A stretch of DNA of 8,729 nucleotides from CAZFPA01 sp964520975 (lineage in GTDB: Bacteria; Bacillota; Negativicutes; Selenomonadales; Selenomonadaceae): the NCBI GenBank assembly GCA_964520975.1, contig CAZFPA010000071.1, positions 1 to 8,729 of the forward strand, given 5' to 3'. The notes under the pieces were generated by a model. The model was not told the origin of the DNA and did no database searches. It saw only the letters and a list, made by a program, of their open reading frames with translations. Each line of letters starts with the position of its first letter. The first letter of the stretch is position 1. Position numbers and translations under genes: made by a program. This document shows, piece by piece, positions 1 to 5,729 of this stretch.

Positions 1-77
1 GGAAATGCCTCCCAGCCTCCCCTGGTCGGATAGGCTTTATGCCAGCTAAAAAAATTTTTCTTCTCTTCTTTTTCCTA

Positions 78-106
78 TTGACAAACTAGGAAAGGCGCGC
101 TATGAT
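78..106 (+). promoter_or_regulatory. sigma-70 promoter of cysK
   Basis: TTGACA (78-83) matches the -35 consensus exactly. TATGAT (101-106) matches the -10 in five of six bases. The spacer is exactly 17 bp. Transcription should start near 112-115, giving a leader of about 65 nt before the cysK ATG. This is the strongest promoter-like sequence in the window and lies in an AT-rich stretch just upstream of the gene. Confidence 0.88.
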
Positions 107-108
107 AT

Positions 109-131
109 AAACATATTAAACCTATATGTTT
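109..131. promoter_or_regulatory. perfect inverted repeat over the cysK start site, candidate operator
   Basis: AAACATAT (109-116) and ATATGTTT (124-131) are perfect 8-bp inverted arms around a 7-nt centre. The element begins 2 bp after the -10 box and so covers the predicted transcription start. That is a classical place for a repressor to block initiation. A sulfur-responsive regulator would be a natural candidate for a cysK gene, but the sequence alone does not identify the protein. The short AT-rich stem would be a weak RNA hairpin, so DNA binding is the more likely role. Confidence 0.5.
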
Positions 132-164
132 TAAAAACGCAATTGACAACCAACGACAATTTAT

Positions 165-170
165 GGGAGG
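165..170 (+). promoter_or_regulatory. cysK ribosome-binding site
   Basis: GGGAGG lies 8 nt before the ATG at 179. It fixes the start there instead of at the in-frame TTG at 143, which has no comparable site and would put it inside the coding region. Confidence 0.85.
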
Positions 171-178
171 TTTTTTCT

Positions 179-1111
179 ATGGCAAAGATCTATGACAGCA
201 TTACGGAACTCATTGGCAACACACCGCTGCTGCGGGCGAATAACTTCGGCAAAAAGAACGGGCTGGCAGCGAATATCCTCGTCAAGCTCGAGTATTTCAA
301 CCCGGCGGGCAGCGTAAAGGACCGCATTGCCAAGGCCATGATTGAAAAAGCGGAAGCCGATGGATTGCTGAACAAGGACTCCGTCATCATCGAGCCTACG
401 AGCGGCAATACGGGCATCGGCCTGGCCAGTGTCGCGGCGGCCCGCGGCTATCGCGCGATCCTTACGATGCCGGAGACCATGAGCGTCGAGCGCCGCAACC
501 TGCTGAAGGCCTATGGCGCCGAAATCGTGCTCACCGATGGCGCGAAGGGCATGAAGGGCGCTATTGCCAAAGCGGAGGAGCTCGCCAAGGAAACCCCGAA
601 TGCCTACATTCCGTCCCAGTTCACGAATCCGGCCAATCCGGAAGCCCATAAGGCTACGACGGGCCCGGAGATCTGGCGTGATACCGAGGGCAAGGTCGAC
701 TTCTTCATCGCGGGCGTCGGCACCGGCGGCACGCTCTCAGGCACCGGTGAATACCTCAAGTCGCAGAATCCGGCGGTAAAGGTCATCGCTGTCGAACCGG
801 CCACCTCTCCCGTTCTCTCCAAGGGAACGGCGGGCCCGCACAAAATCCAGGGCATCGGCGCCGGCTTCGTGCCGGAAACGCTGAATACCAAAGTCTACGA
901 TGAGGTTCTCGCCATCGAGAACGAAGATGCCTTCCTCTACGGCCGCCAGTTCGCCCATGCCGAGGGCATTCTCATCGGCATTTCAGCCGGTGCCGCTCTC
1001 GCGGCTGCCGTACAGCTCGCAAAGCGCCCGGAAAACAAGGGCAAGAACATCGTTGTGCTGCTGCCGGATACCGGTGACCGCTATCTCTCTACGGAGCTTT
1101 TTGCCGACTGA
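179..1111 (+). CDS. cysK: cysteine synthase A (O-acetylserine sulfhydrylase), PLP-dependent
   Basis: This 310-residue cytosolic enzyme makes L-cysteine and acetate from O-acetyl-L-serine and sulfide, the last step of cysteine biosynthesis. It is a full-length fold-type II PLP enzyme. The N-terminal ITELIGNTPL is typical of the family. K47 in GSVKDR is the expected PLP lysine. TSGNTG (74-79) is the substrate and cofactor loop, GTGGT (181-185) is the phosphate-binding loop, and S269 in GISAG is placed to contact the pyridine nitrogen. PDTGDRYLST (296-305) closes the protein as in CysK. No truncation or missing catalytic residue is seen. The ATG at 179 is preferred because of its GGGAGG site. 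The gene has its own promoter and terminator, so it is probably transcribed separately from the Trk genes. The related CysM or cystathionine beta-synthase is less likely given the length and motifs. Confidence 0.96.
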   Translation: MAKIYDSITELIGNTPLLRANNFGKKNGLAANILVKLEYFNPAGSVKDRIAKAMIEKAEADGLLNKDSVIIEPTSGNTGIGLASVAAARGYRAILTMPETMSVERRNLLKAYGAEIVLTDGAKGMKGAIAKAEELAKETPNAYIPSQFTNPANPEAHKATTGPEIWRDTEGKVDFFIAGVGTGGTLSGTGEYLKSQNPAVKVIAVEPATSPVLSKGTAGPHKIQGIGAGFVPETLNTKVYDEVLAIENEDAFLYGRQFAHAEGILIGISAGAALAAAVQLAKRPENKGKNIVVLLPDTGDRYLSTELFAD

Positions 1112-1130
1112 TCTCCCCATTTCCATACGA

Positions 1131-1160
1131 ACGCCAGTCTCTTCGGAGGCTGGCGTTTTT
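1131..1160 (+). terminator. Rho-independent terminator of cysK
   Basis: An 11-bp stem (1131-1141 with 1146-1156, one G-U pair) is capped by a UUCG tetraloop closed by C-G, and is followed by TTTT. It begins 19 bp after the cysK stop. It should isolate cysK from the downstream genes. Confidence 0.93.
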
Positions 1161-1195
1161 GCTTTGCAGGCGTTTAGCGGACGGTCCACGGCACC

Positions 1196-1224
1196 CGCAG
1201 GGATTTTCAGGGAAAATCCCCGCG
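1196..1224. repeat. inverted repeat upstream of the first trkH-like gene
   Basis: GGGATTTTC (1200-1208) and GAAAATCCC (1212-1220) form a perfect 9-bp inverted repeat with a 3-nt centre. One mismatch further out, CGC (1196-1198) and GCG (1222-1224) extend it. It has no T-tract after it, so it is not a good terminator. AAAATCCC recurs at 1234-1241 and could pair with the same left arm. The repeat sits just upstream of the weak candidate promoter at 1230-1258, so it may be an operator or activator site. The function is not established. Confidence 0.5.
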
Positions 1225-1229
1225 AAGCA

Positions 1230-1258
1230 TAGAAAAATCCCCCCAAAGATAGTAGTAT
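1230..1258 (+). promoter_or_regulatory. weak candidate promoter for the Trk cluster
   Basis: TAGAAA (1230-1235) and TAGTAT (1253-1258) each match the -35 and -10 consensus in four of six bases and are 17 bp apart. A promoter is expected here, because the cysK terminator lies upstream and the first trkH-like ORF starts at 1295. These hexamers are only the best pair found by eye. Confidence 0.3.
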
Positions 1259-1294
1259 AGAAAGTGAAATTTTATTTGTAAGGGCTGGAAAACT

Positions 1295-2746
1295 ATGGAT
1301 TTTCATTTGCTGCTTTTTTTGCTGGGACGCATGATGCTGCTCATGGGCGCCGCACTCTGCATCCCCTTTGCTGTCTCCCTCTATCAGGCGGAGCCGGCCG
1401 CGCTTTCGCTGTCCTTTGCGCTGCCGGCCATCATTGCCGGACTGCTCGGGGCCGCGCTCTCCCTGCCGCACCGTGAGCGCAAACCGCGCCTGGGTGTGCG
1501 CGAGGGCGCGCTGTTCATGATGCTCTCCTGGTGCCTGCTGGGCTTTATCGGCATGCTTCCCTACGCACTGTCCGGCCATCTTGGCTGGCTCAATGCCGCC
1601 TTTGAAAGCATTGCGGACTTCACCACGACGGGTGCCAGCACCATCCGGGAGACCCTGCCGCCCGCCCTGTCCCTCTGGCGCAGTCTCACACAGTGGATTG
1701 GCGGCCTCAACGCCATGGTGCTGCTCATGACGGTCATCCCGCAGGTCAATGGAGGCTTCGGCCTGGGCTTTGCCCTTGAGCACAGCGTCTCCCTGAGCCC
1801 GATGCTGAGCCGCATGCGCCGGACAGGCTTCAGCATCGCACTGCTCTACACGGGCATCACGCTTTTTTTCATCGTTCTCTATCGCCTCTGCGGCCTCGAT
1901 GCCTTTGACGCGATCAACTGGGCGATGGTGACGATTTCAACAAGCGGCAGCTATGAGACGAGCCGCAGCCTTTCGACGGGCTCCTACTCGCTGGAATTCG
2001 CGAGCCTGCTCTGCATGCTCGTGGCCTGCGGCAATTTCTTCCTCTACTGGTGCGCGCTGCAGCGGCGCAGCTGGCGCGTTCTCTGGGACAATTCCGAATG
2101 CCGCGTGCTGCTGGGCCTGCTGGGGCTCCTCGGCCTGCTCTCGGCACTGCAGCTCTGGCGCCTCGATCTCTATTCGCTGCCGGACAGCCTGCGCGCGGCC
2201 TTTTTCCATGTGGTGTCCTTTGCGAGCACTACGGGCTTTGAGACCACCGAGGTCGATGCCTGGCCGGAATTCAATAAATACGTGCTGTTCCTGCTCTCGA
2301 TCACGGGCGGCTGCATCGGCTCGCCGACCGGCGGCTTCAAGCTGCTGCGCATGATGATCCTCTGCAAGGCCGCGTTCTCCGCCATCGAGCAGACGCTGCA
2401 TCCCCGCATGGTGCCGCATATCACCATCGACGGCACGACGGTATCCTACAGCGTTGTCTCGAATATCCTGAGTTTTTTCTACCTGTACCTCATGATCTTC
2501 TTCCTCTTCGTGCTGCTCATCTCACTCTCCGGCAACGGCATCCTCGAATCCATGGGCATTGCTGCGGCCTGCCTGAGCGGCGTGAGCTCCACGGCCACGC
2601 TCTACGGCAGCACGGCTTCCTTTTCGGCTCTGCCGTCGCTCACGAAGATCTTTTGCTGCGTCCTCATGATTCTCGGTAAAATGGAAATATTTGCCTTCCT
2701 GCTCGTCGTACAGTCCGGTGTGCGCGGCCTGCGGGAACGCTGGTAA
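1295..2746 (+). CDS. divergent TrkH-family potassium transporter subunit (A1), serine at two filter positions
   Basis: This 483-residue polytopic membrane protein is as long as a typical TrkH. It has the family's four membrane-pore-membrane repeats, with filter segments TTTGAS (110-115), STSGSY (215-220), STTGF (311-315) and GVSS (429-432). The LWRSLTQWIGG segment (127-137) and the gating-loop region GGCIGSPTGGFK (338-349) confirm the family. In repeats 2 and 4 the filter glycine appears to be serine (S217, S431), judged against the three paralogues. The GRLE arginine of TrkH, proposed to act as a pore barrier, is lysine (K462 in GKMEIF). Ion selectivity is therefore uncertain: K+, Na+, or a poorly conducting partner are all possible. 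It is closest to the TrkH-like gene at 5730 and sits 13 nt upstream of a canonical trkH. The ATG start at 1295 has AAGGG 10 nt upstream. Confidence 0.88.
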   Translation: MDFHLLLFLLGRMMLLMGAALCIPFAVSLYQAEPAALSLSFALPAIIAGLLGAALSLPHRERKPRLGVREGALFMMLSWCLLGFIGMLPYALSGHLGWLNAAFESIADFTTTGASTIRETLPPALSLWRSLTQWIGGLNAMVLLMTVIPQVNGGFGLGFALEHSVSLSPMLSRMRRTGFSIALLYTGITLFFIVLYRLCGLDAFDAINWAMVTISTSGSYETSRSLSTGSYSLEFASLLCMLVACGNFFLYWCALQRRSWRVLWDNSECRVLLGLLGLLGLLSALQLWRLDLYSLPDSLRAAFFHVVSFASTTGFETTEVDAWPEFNKYVLFLLSITGGCIGSPTGGFKLLRMMILCKAAFSAIEQTLHPRMVPHITIDGTTVSYSVVSNILSFFYLYLMIFFLFVLLISLSGNGILESMGIAAACLSGVSSTATLYGSTASFSALPSLTKIFCCVLMILGKMEIFAFLLVVQSGVRGLRERW

Positions 2747-2752
2747 AGGAGG
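2745..2752 (+). promoter_or_regulatory. ribosome-binding site setting a TTG start for trkH (B1)
   Basis: AAAGGAGG overlaps the A1 stop codon and lies 7 nt before the TTG at 2760. It decides that start over the in-frame ATG at 2691, which would overlap A1 by 56 nt and add 23 residues absent from the paralogue at 7197. Confidence 0.85.
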
Positions 2753-2759
2753 CCCTGTC

Positions 2760-4214
2760 TTGAATCTGCATCTTGTCGCCTGGCTTCTCGGAGGGCTGTC
2801 CTTCGGAATCAGTGCCTTTCTGCTGCTGCCCGCCCTGCTCGCGCTCGGCCTGGGTGAGCCTGCTCTTCCCTTTTTCGCTGCCGGCGGCCTGTCCGCGGCC
2901 GCGGCCCTGCTGCTGCGCTGGTGGGGCGGCCTGCCCCGGGTGCACCTGAGCATCCGCGAGGGCATCGCGGTGACCGGCCTCGGCTGGATTCTCGCGGCTT
3001 TTCTCGGCCTGCTCCCCTATGTATTCGGCGGCTGGCTCAGCGCACTCGACGCGCTGTTTGAAAGCATCTCGGGCTTTACGGGAACGGGCGCCAGCATCAT
3101 CGTCTCCGTCGAAAGCCTGCCGCGCAGCCTGCTGCTCTGGCGCAGTCTCACGCATTGGATTGGCGGCTTTGCGATCATCGTGATGTTCACGGCCCTGCTG
3201 CCGCAGCTCGCACATGGCAGCCTGTTCCGCCACAGCGCCGAGGGCATCGGCGGCCTGCATGGCAGCCGCGTGCTGCCGCGCATCCGCACCATGGCCCGCA
3301 TGCTGCTCGCGGTCTACGCGCTGCTTACCGCTGCGGCCGGCCTCGTCTATCTGCTCTGCGGCATGCCGCCCTTCGCCGCCGCGAGTCACGCGCTCTCGAC
3401 GGTATCCACTGGCGGCTTTTCCATCTACGACGACAGTGCCCGCTATTTCGATGATCCGCTCATCGAGGGTGCCATGACATTTTTCATGATTGCCGCCGGC
3501 GGCAATTTCTGGCTCTATTACCTGGGCTGGAAAAAAGGCCTGCACCTGTTCACGGAAAACACGGAATTCAAGGCCTATCTCACGCTGCTGCTCCTGGCCA
3601 TCGTGCTCATTGCCGCCAATCTCGTGCACGACATGGGCCTCGGCCCCGCAGATGCCCTGCGCTACGCTTCCTTTCAGGCCGCCTCGTTCGCCTCGACCAC
3701 GGGCTTTGTGTCCAGTGACTTCGACAACTGGCCTTCCTTCTCGCGTTTCTGCCTGCTGCTGCTGATGTTCATCGGCGGCTGCGCCGGTTCCACGGCTGGC
3801 GGACTGCGCGTTTCCCGCATGCTGCTGCTGCAGCGCATGATGTTCTCCATCCTCTGGCAGAAGCTCCATCCACAGGGCGTGCGCCAGGAGCGTCTGAACG
3901 GCATCGCGCTCTCCGAGGACGCGCTTTTCAACGCGGGCCGCTTCTTTTTCATGTACATCATGCTCAACGCGTTCTGGGTGTTCCTGCTCACCGCGGATAC
4001 CGTCCCCGCGCTCGACGCGATTGCCGTGAGCATCTCCGCCATGGCCGGTGTCGGCCCCGTACTCGAGCTCTCGGGCTCCGCCTACACCTACGCCACGCTG
4101 CCCGAAGCCAGCAAGTTCGTCGTCTGCCTCGCCATGCTCTTCGGCCGCCTGGAAATCTTCACGCTGCTCGTCATGCTCTCGCCGGAATTCTGGCATGAAA
4201 AGACCGGCTGGTAG
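2760..4214 (+). CDS. trkH: Trk potassium uptake system membrane subunit TrkH (B1)
   Basis: This 484-residue potassium-translocating subunit should sit in the cytoplasmic membrane as a dimer bound to a TrkA ring. The four filter segments keep glycine: TGTGAS (107-112), STGGFS (216-221), STTGF (312-316) and GVGP (430-433). LWRSLTHWIGG (126-136), the glycine-rich gating loop GGCAGSTAGG (339-348) and GRLEIF (462-467) are canonical TrkH features. The TTG start follows a strong ribosome site. Its N-terminus, MNLHLVAWLLG, lines up with MNLQVVSYILG of the 484-residue paralogue at 7197, which supports the start. It is 13 nt downstream of A1, so the two are very probably co-transcribed and perhaps translationally linked. 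It is closest to the gene at 7197. An assignment as KtrB is less likely because of the length and the presence of a double-RCK TrkA instead of KtrA. Confidence 0.93.
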   Translation: MNLHLVAWLLGGLSFGISAFLLLPALLALGLGEPALPFFAAGGLSAAAALLLRWWGGLPRVHLSIREGIAVTGLGWILAAFLGLLPYVFGGWLSALDALFESISGFTGTGASIIVSVESLPRSLLLWRSLTHWIGGFAIIVMFTALLPQLAHGSLFRHSAEGIGGLHGSRVLPRIRTMARMLLAVYALLTAAAGLVYLLCGMPPFAAASHALSTVSTGGFSIYDDSARYFDDPLIEGAMTFFMIAAGGNFWLYYLGWKKGLHLFTENTEFKAYLTLLLLAIVLIAANLVHDMGLGPADALRYASFQAASFASTTGFVSSDFDNWPSFSRFCLLLLMFIGGCAGSTAGGLRVSRMLLLQRMMFSILWQKLHPQGVRQERLNGIALSEDALFNAGRFFFMYIMLNAFWVFLLTADTVPALDAIAVSISAMAGVGPVLELSGSAYTYATLPEASKFVVCLAMLFGRLEIFTLLVMLSPEFWHEKTGW

Positions 4215-4254
4215 CCATAGATTCCAAAGATTTAAGACGAATCTGAAAAATACA

Positions 4255-4283
4255 TGGAAAAATTCCAATAAAAATAGTAATAT
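4255..4283 (+). promoter_or_regulatory. weak candidate internal promoter before trkA
   Basis: TGGAAA (4255-4260) and TAATAT (4278-4283) are 17 bp apart, with four of six matches each. They lie in a markedly AT-rich 163-bp gap between trkH (B1) and trkA. TGGAA-AAA-TTCCA (4255-4267) is also a 5-bp inverted repeat covering the -35. No terminator is visible at the end of trkH (B1), so read-through from upstream is also possible. Confidence 0.3.
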
Positions 4284-4326
4284 ATACAGTATTGGTGCAT
4301 CGTGAATGGAACGGATCGGGCAGCGG

Positions 4327-4370
4327 CCCTCCCCCACGGTGCCACAGACTATGATTATCCTTTGGGAGGG
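4327..4370 (+). promoter_or_regulatory. anti-Shine-Dalgarno pairing in the trkA leader
   Basis: CCCTCCC (4327-4333) is exactly complementary to GGGAGGG (4364-4370), the trkA ribosome-binding site, across a 30-nt loop. The seven pairs, six of them G-C, would hide the whole Shine-Dalgarno sequence. This fits a leader that represses trkA translation unless the hairpin is opened. I recognise no known riboswitch family in it. The pairing is seen in the sequence; the regulatory role is inferred. Confidence 0.45.
4364..4370 (+). promoter_or_regulatory. ribosome-binding site setting the TTG start of trkA
   Basis: GGGAGGG lies 7 nt before the TTG at 4378, whose product begins MRIVIIGAGKLG as expected for TrkA. 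The in-frame ATG at 4306 has no ribosome site and would add 24 unrelated residues. Confidence 0.85.
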
Positions 4371-4377
4371 AATTCTC

Positions 4378-5724
4378 TTGCGTATTGTAATCATCGGCGC
4401 CGGAAAACTCGGCTACAGCATCGCCGAGCTTTTATCCAAGGAGCAGTATGACATCGTTGTCGTCGACCAGAACGAGACCCGTCTCGAAACGGTCAAGGAC
4501 ACGCTGGATGTCCTGACCATCGCGGCCAACGGCTCCAGCCCGATCACCATGAATGATGCCGACATCCGGGGGGCCGACATCCTCATTGCTGTAACGGCCA
4601 GTGACGAGGTCAACATGATCTCCTGCATCCTCGCGAAAAAGCATGGTATCAAGCACACGGTCGCACGTATCCGCGATATGCAGTTCATGTCCGAAGCCAA
4701 GGAATACCTCAAATCCAATTTTGATATCGACCTCATGCTGAACCCGGAGCTCATCACCGCGCTCGAGATCAACCGCATCCTCATGATGCCGGCTGCGCTG
4801 AATGTGGAGGACTTCGCGGAGGGCAAGGTGCGCCTTTTTGAGACAAAGGTGCGCCGTCACTCGCCGCTCGCGCAGGTACCGTTCAAGGATCTCGACATGC
4901 CGAAGTCCATCCTGGCCGGCATGATCTTCCGCGACCACCACATGATTATCCCGCATGGCGATGATTCCCTGCAGCCGCACGACAACGCCTACTTCATCGG
5001 CAATCCGAAGGACATCGAGAAGTTCAGCAAGAACTTCGTGCAGCGTGATGCCCGCAAACTGCGCCGCGCCATCATCATCGGCGCGGGCCGTACCGGCCGC
5101 TTCCTCGCGCCCATGCTCGACAAGCAGGGCGTAAAGGTCAAGATCTTCGACAAGAACCGGGATCGCTGCCGCCTGGCCGCGGCCCGGCTCGAGAACGGCA
5201 TCGCGATCTGCGGCGACGGTACGGATATCGATCTGCTGACCGAGGAGGGCATCGGCGAGGCCGATGTCGTGATCTGCCTCACGGAGGATGACAAGCTGAA
5301 CCTCCTGCTCGCCCTGCTGGCCAAGCACATGGGCGCGAGCAAGACCATCGTGCGCGTTGCGCGTTCGGAATACATCGATCTCATGGAAAAGGTCGGCGTG
5401 GACATCGTTCTGTCCTCCCGCCTGCTGTCCGCAAGCGAGGTCATGGCCTTCGCACGCCGCGGCGGTGTCGTTTCGGTCTCCCTGCTCGAGGGAGCCAAGG
5501 CTGAGGCCGTCGAGGTCATCGTCCAGCCGGGTGCTCCGGTAGCCGGCAAGCCGCTCATGTCGGCAAAGCTGCCGCGTGAGTGCCTGGTCTGCGCCTACGT
5601 GCGCGACGGTGAGGCCTACATTCCGAACGGCGAAACGATCCTGCAGGCCGGTGACCGCACCATCCTGTTCATCCGCACCAAATATTCCAAAAAGGTCATG
5701 CAGTACTTTAAAGGCAGGGAATGA
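4378..5724 (+). CDS. trkA: Trk system regulatory subunit TrkA, double RCK domain, nucleotide-binding
   Basis: This 448-residue cytosolic gating subunit binds the membrane subunits TrkH and controls potassium uptake in response to bound nucleotide (NAD(H) or ATP/ADP in studied homologues). It has two tandem RCK units. The first Rossmann fold covers about 1-120, with GAGKLG (7-12) and D30 at the end of strand two. The first RCK-C (TrkA-C) domain covers about 140-225. The second Rossmann fold covers about 229-350, with GAGRTG (235-240) and D258. The second RCK-C domain covers about 370-447. Both glycine motifs are intact, so both sites may bind nucleotide. The TTG start is set by GGGAGGG. It is the only RCK protein in the window, serves four adjacent TrkH-family genes, and is followed 5 nt later by the third of them. 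Its leader holds a sequence that can mask the ribosome site. Confidence 0.96.
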   Translation: MRIVIIGAGKLGYSIAELLSKEQYDIVVVDQNETRLETVKDTLDVLTIAANGSSPITMNDADIRGADILIAVTASDEVNMISCILAKKHGIKHTVARIRDMQFMSEAKEYLKSNFDIDLMLNPELITALEINRILMMPAALNVEDFAEGKVRLFETKVRRHSPLAQVPFKDLDMPKSILAGMIFRDHHMIIPHGDDSLQPHDNAYFIGNPKDIEKFSKNFVQRDARKLRRAIIIGAGRTGRFLAPMLDKQGVKVKIFDKNRDRCRLAAARLENGIAICGDGTDIDLLTEEGIGEADVVICLTEDDKLNLLLALLAKHMGASKTIVRVARSEYIDLMEKVGVDIVLSSRLLSASEVMAFARRGGVVSVSLLEGAKAEAVEVIVQPGAPVAGKPLMSAKLPRECLVCAYVRDGEAYIPNGETILQAGDRTILFIRTKYSKKVMQYFKGRE

Positions 5725-5729
5725 TCATC

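Noticed and set aside
1..77. Possible terminator or leader at the left edge (AGGCT/AGCCT arms, A7T5 run at 48-59)
   Set aside because: Only a 5-bp stem with a long loop can be drawn and it is not placed against the T-run; no coding frame or RNA gene is supported.
143..178. Upstream TTG start for cysK
   Set aside because: It adds 12 residues not found in CysK and would place the strong GGGAGGG-type ribosome site inside the gene; the ATG at 179 fits.
1161..1294. c-di-AMP (ydaO-type) riboswitch in front of the Trk genes
   Set aside because: Such elements often precede potassium-transport genes, but I could not find the conserved core or a fitting multi-helix layout here; a covariance-model search would decide.
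2691..2759. Upstream ATG start for trkH (B1)
   Set aside because: It overlaps A1 by 56 nt, lacks a ribosome site, and adds residues absent from the equal-length paralogue at 7197.
4306..4377. Upstream ATG start for trkA
   Set aside because: No ribosome site, and the added 24 residues do not resemble a TrkA N-terminus, which should begin directly before the first Rossmann strand.
2664..4394. Long minus-strand open frame of 576 codons antisense to trkH (B1)
   Set aside because: It is a shadow of GC-rich coding DNA: low-complexity composition rich in Glu, Gln, Ala, Gly and Arg, no recognisable domain, and the + strand frame is an unmistakable TrkH.
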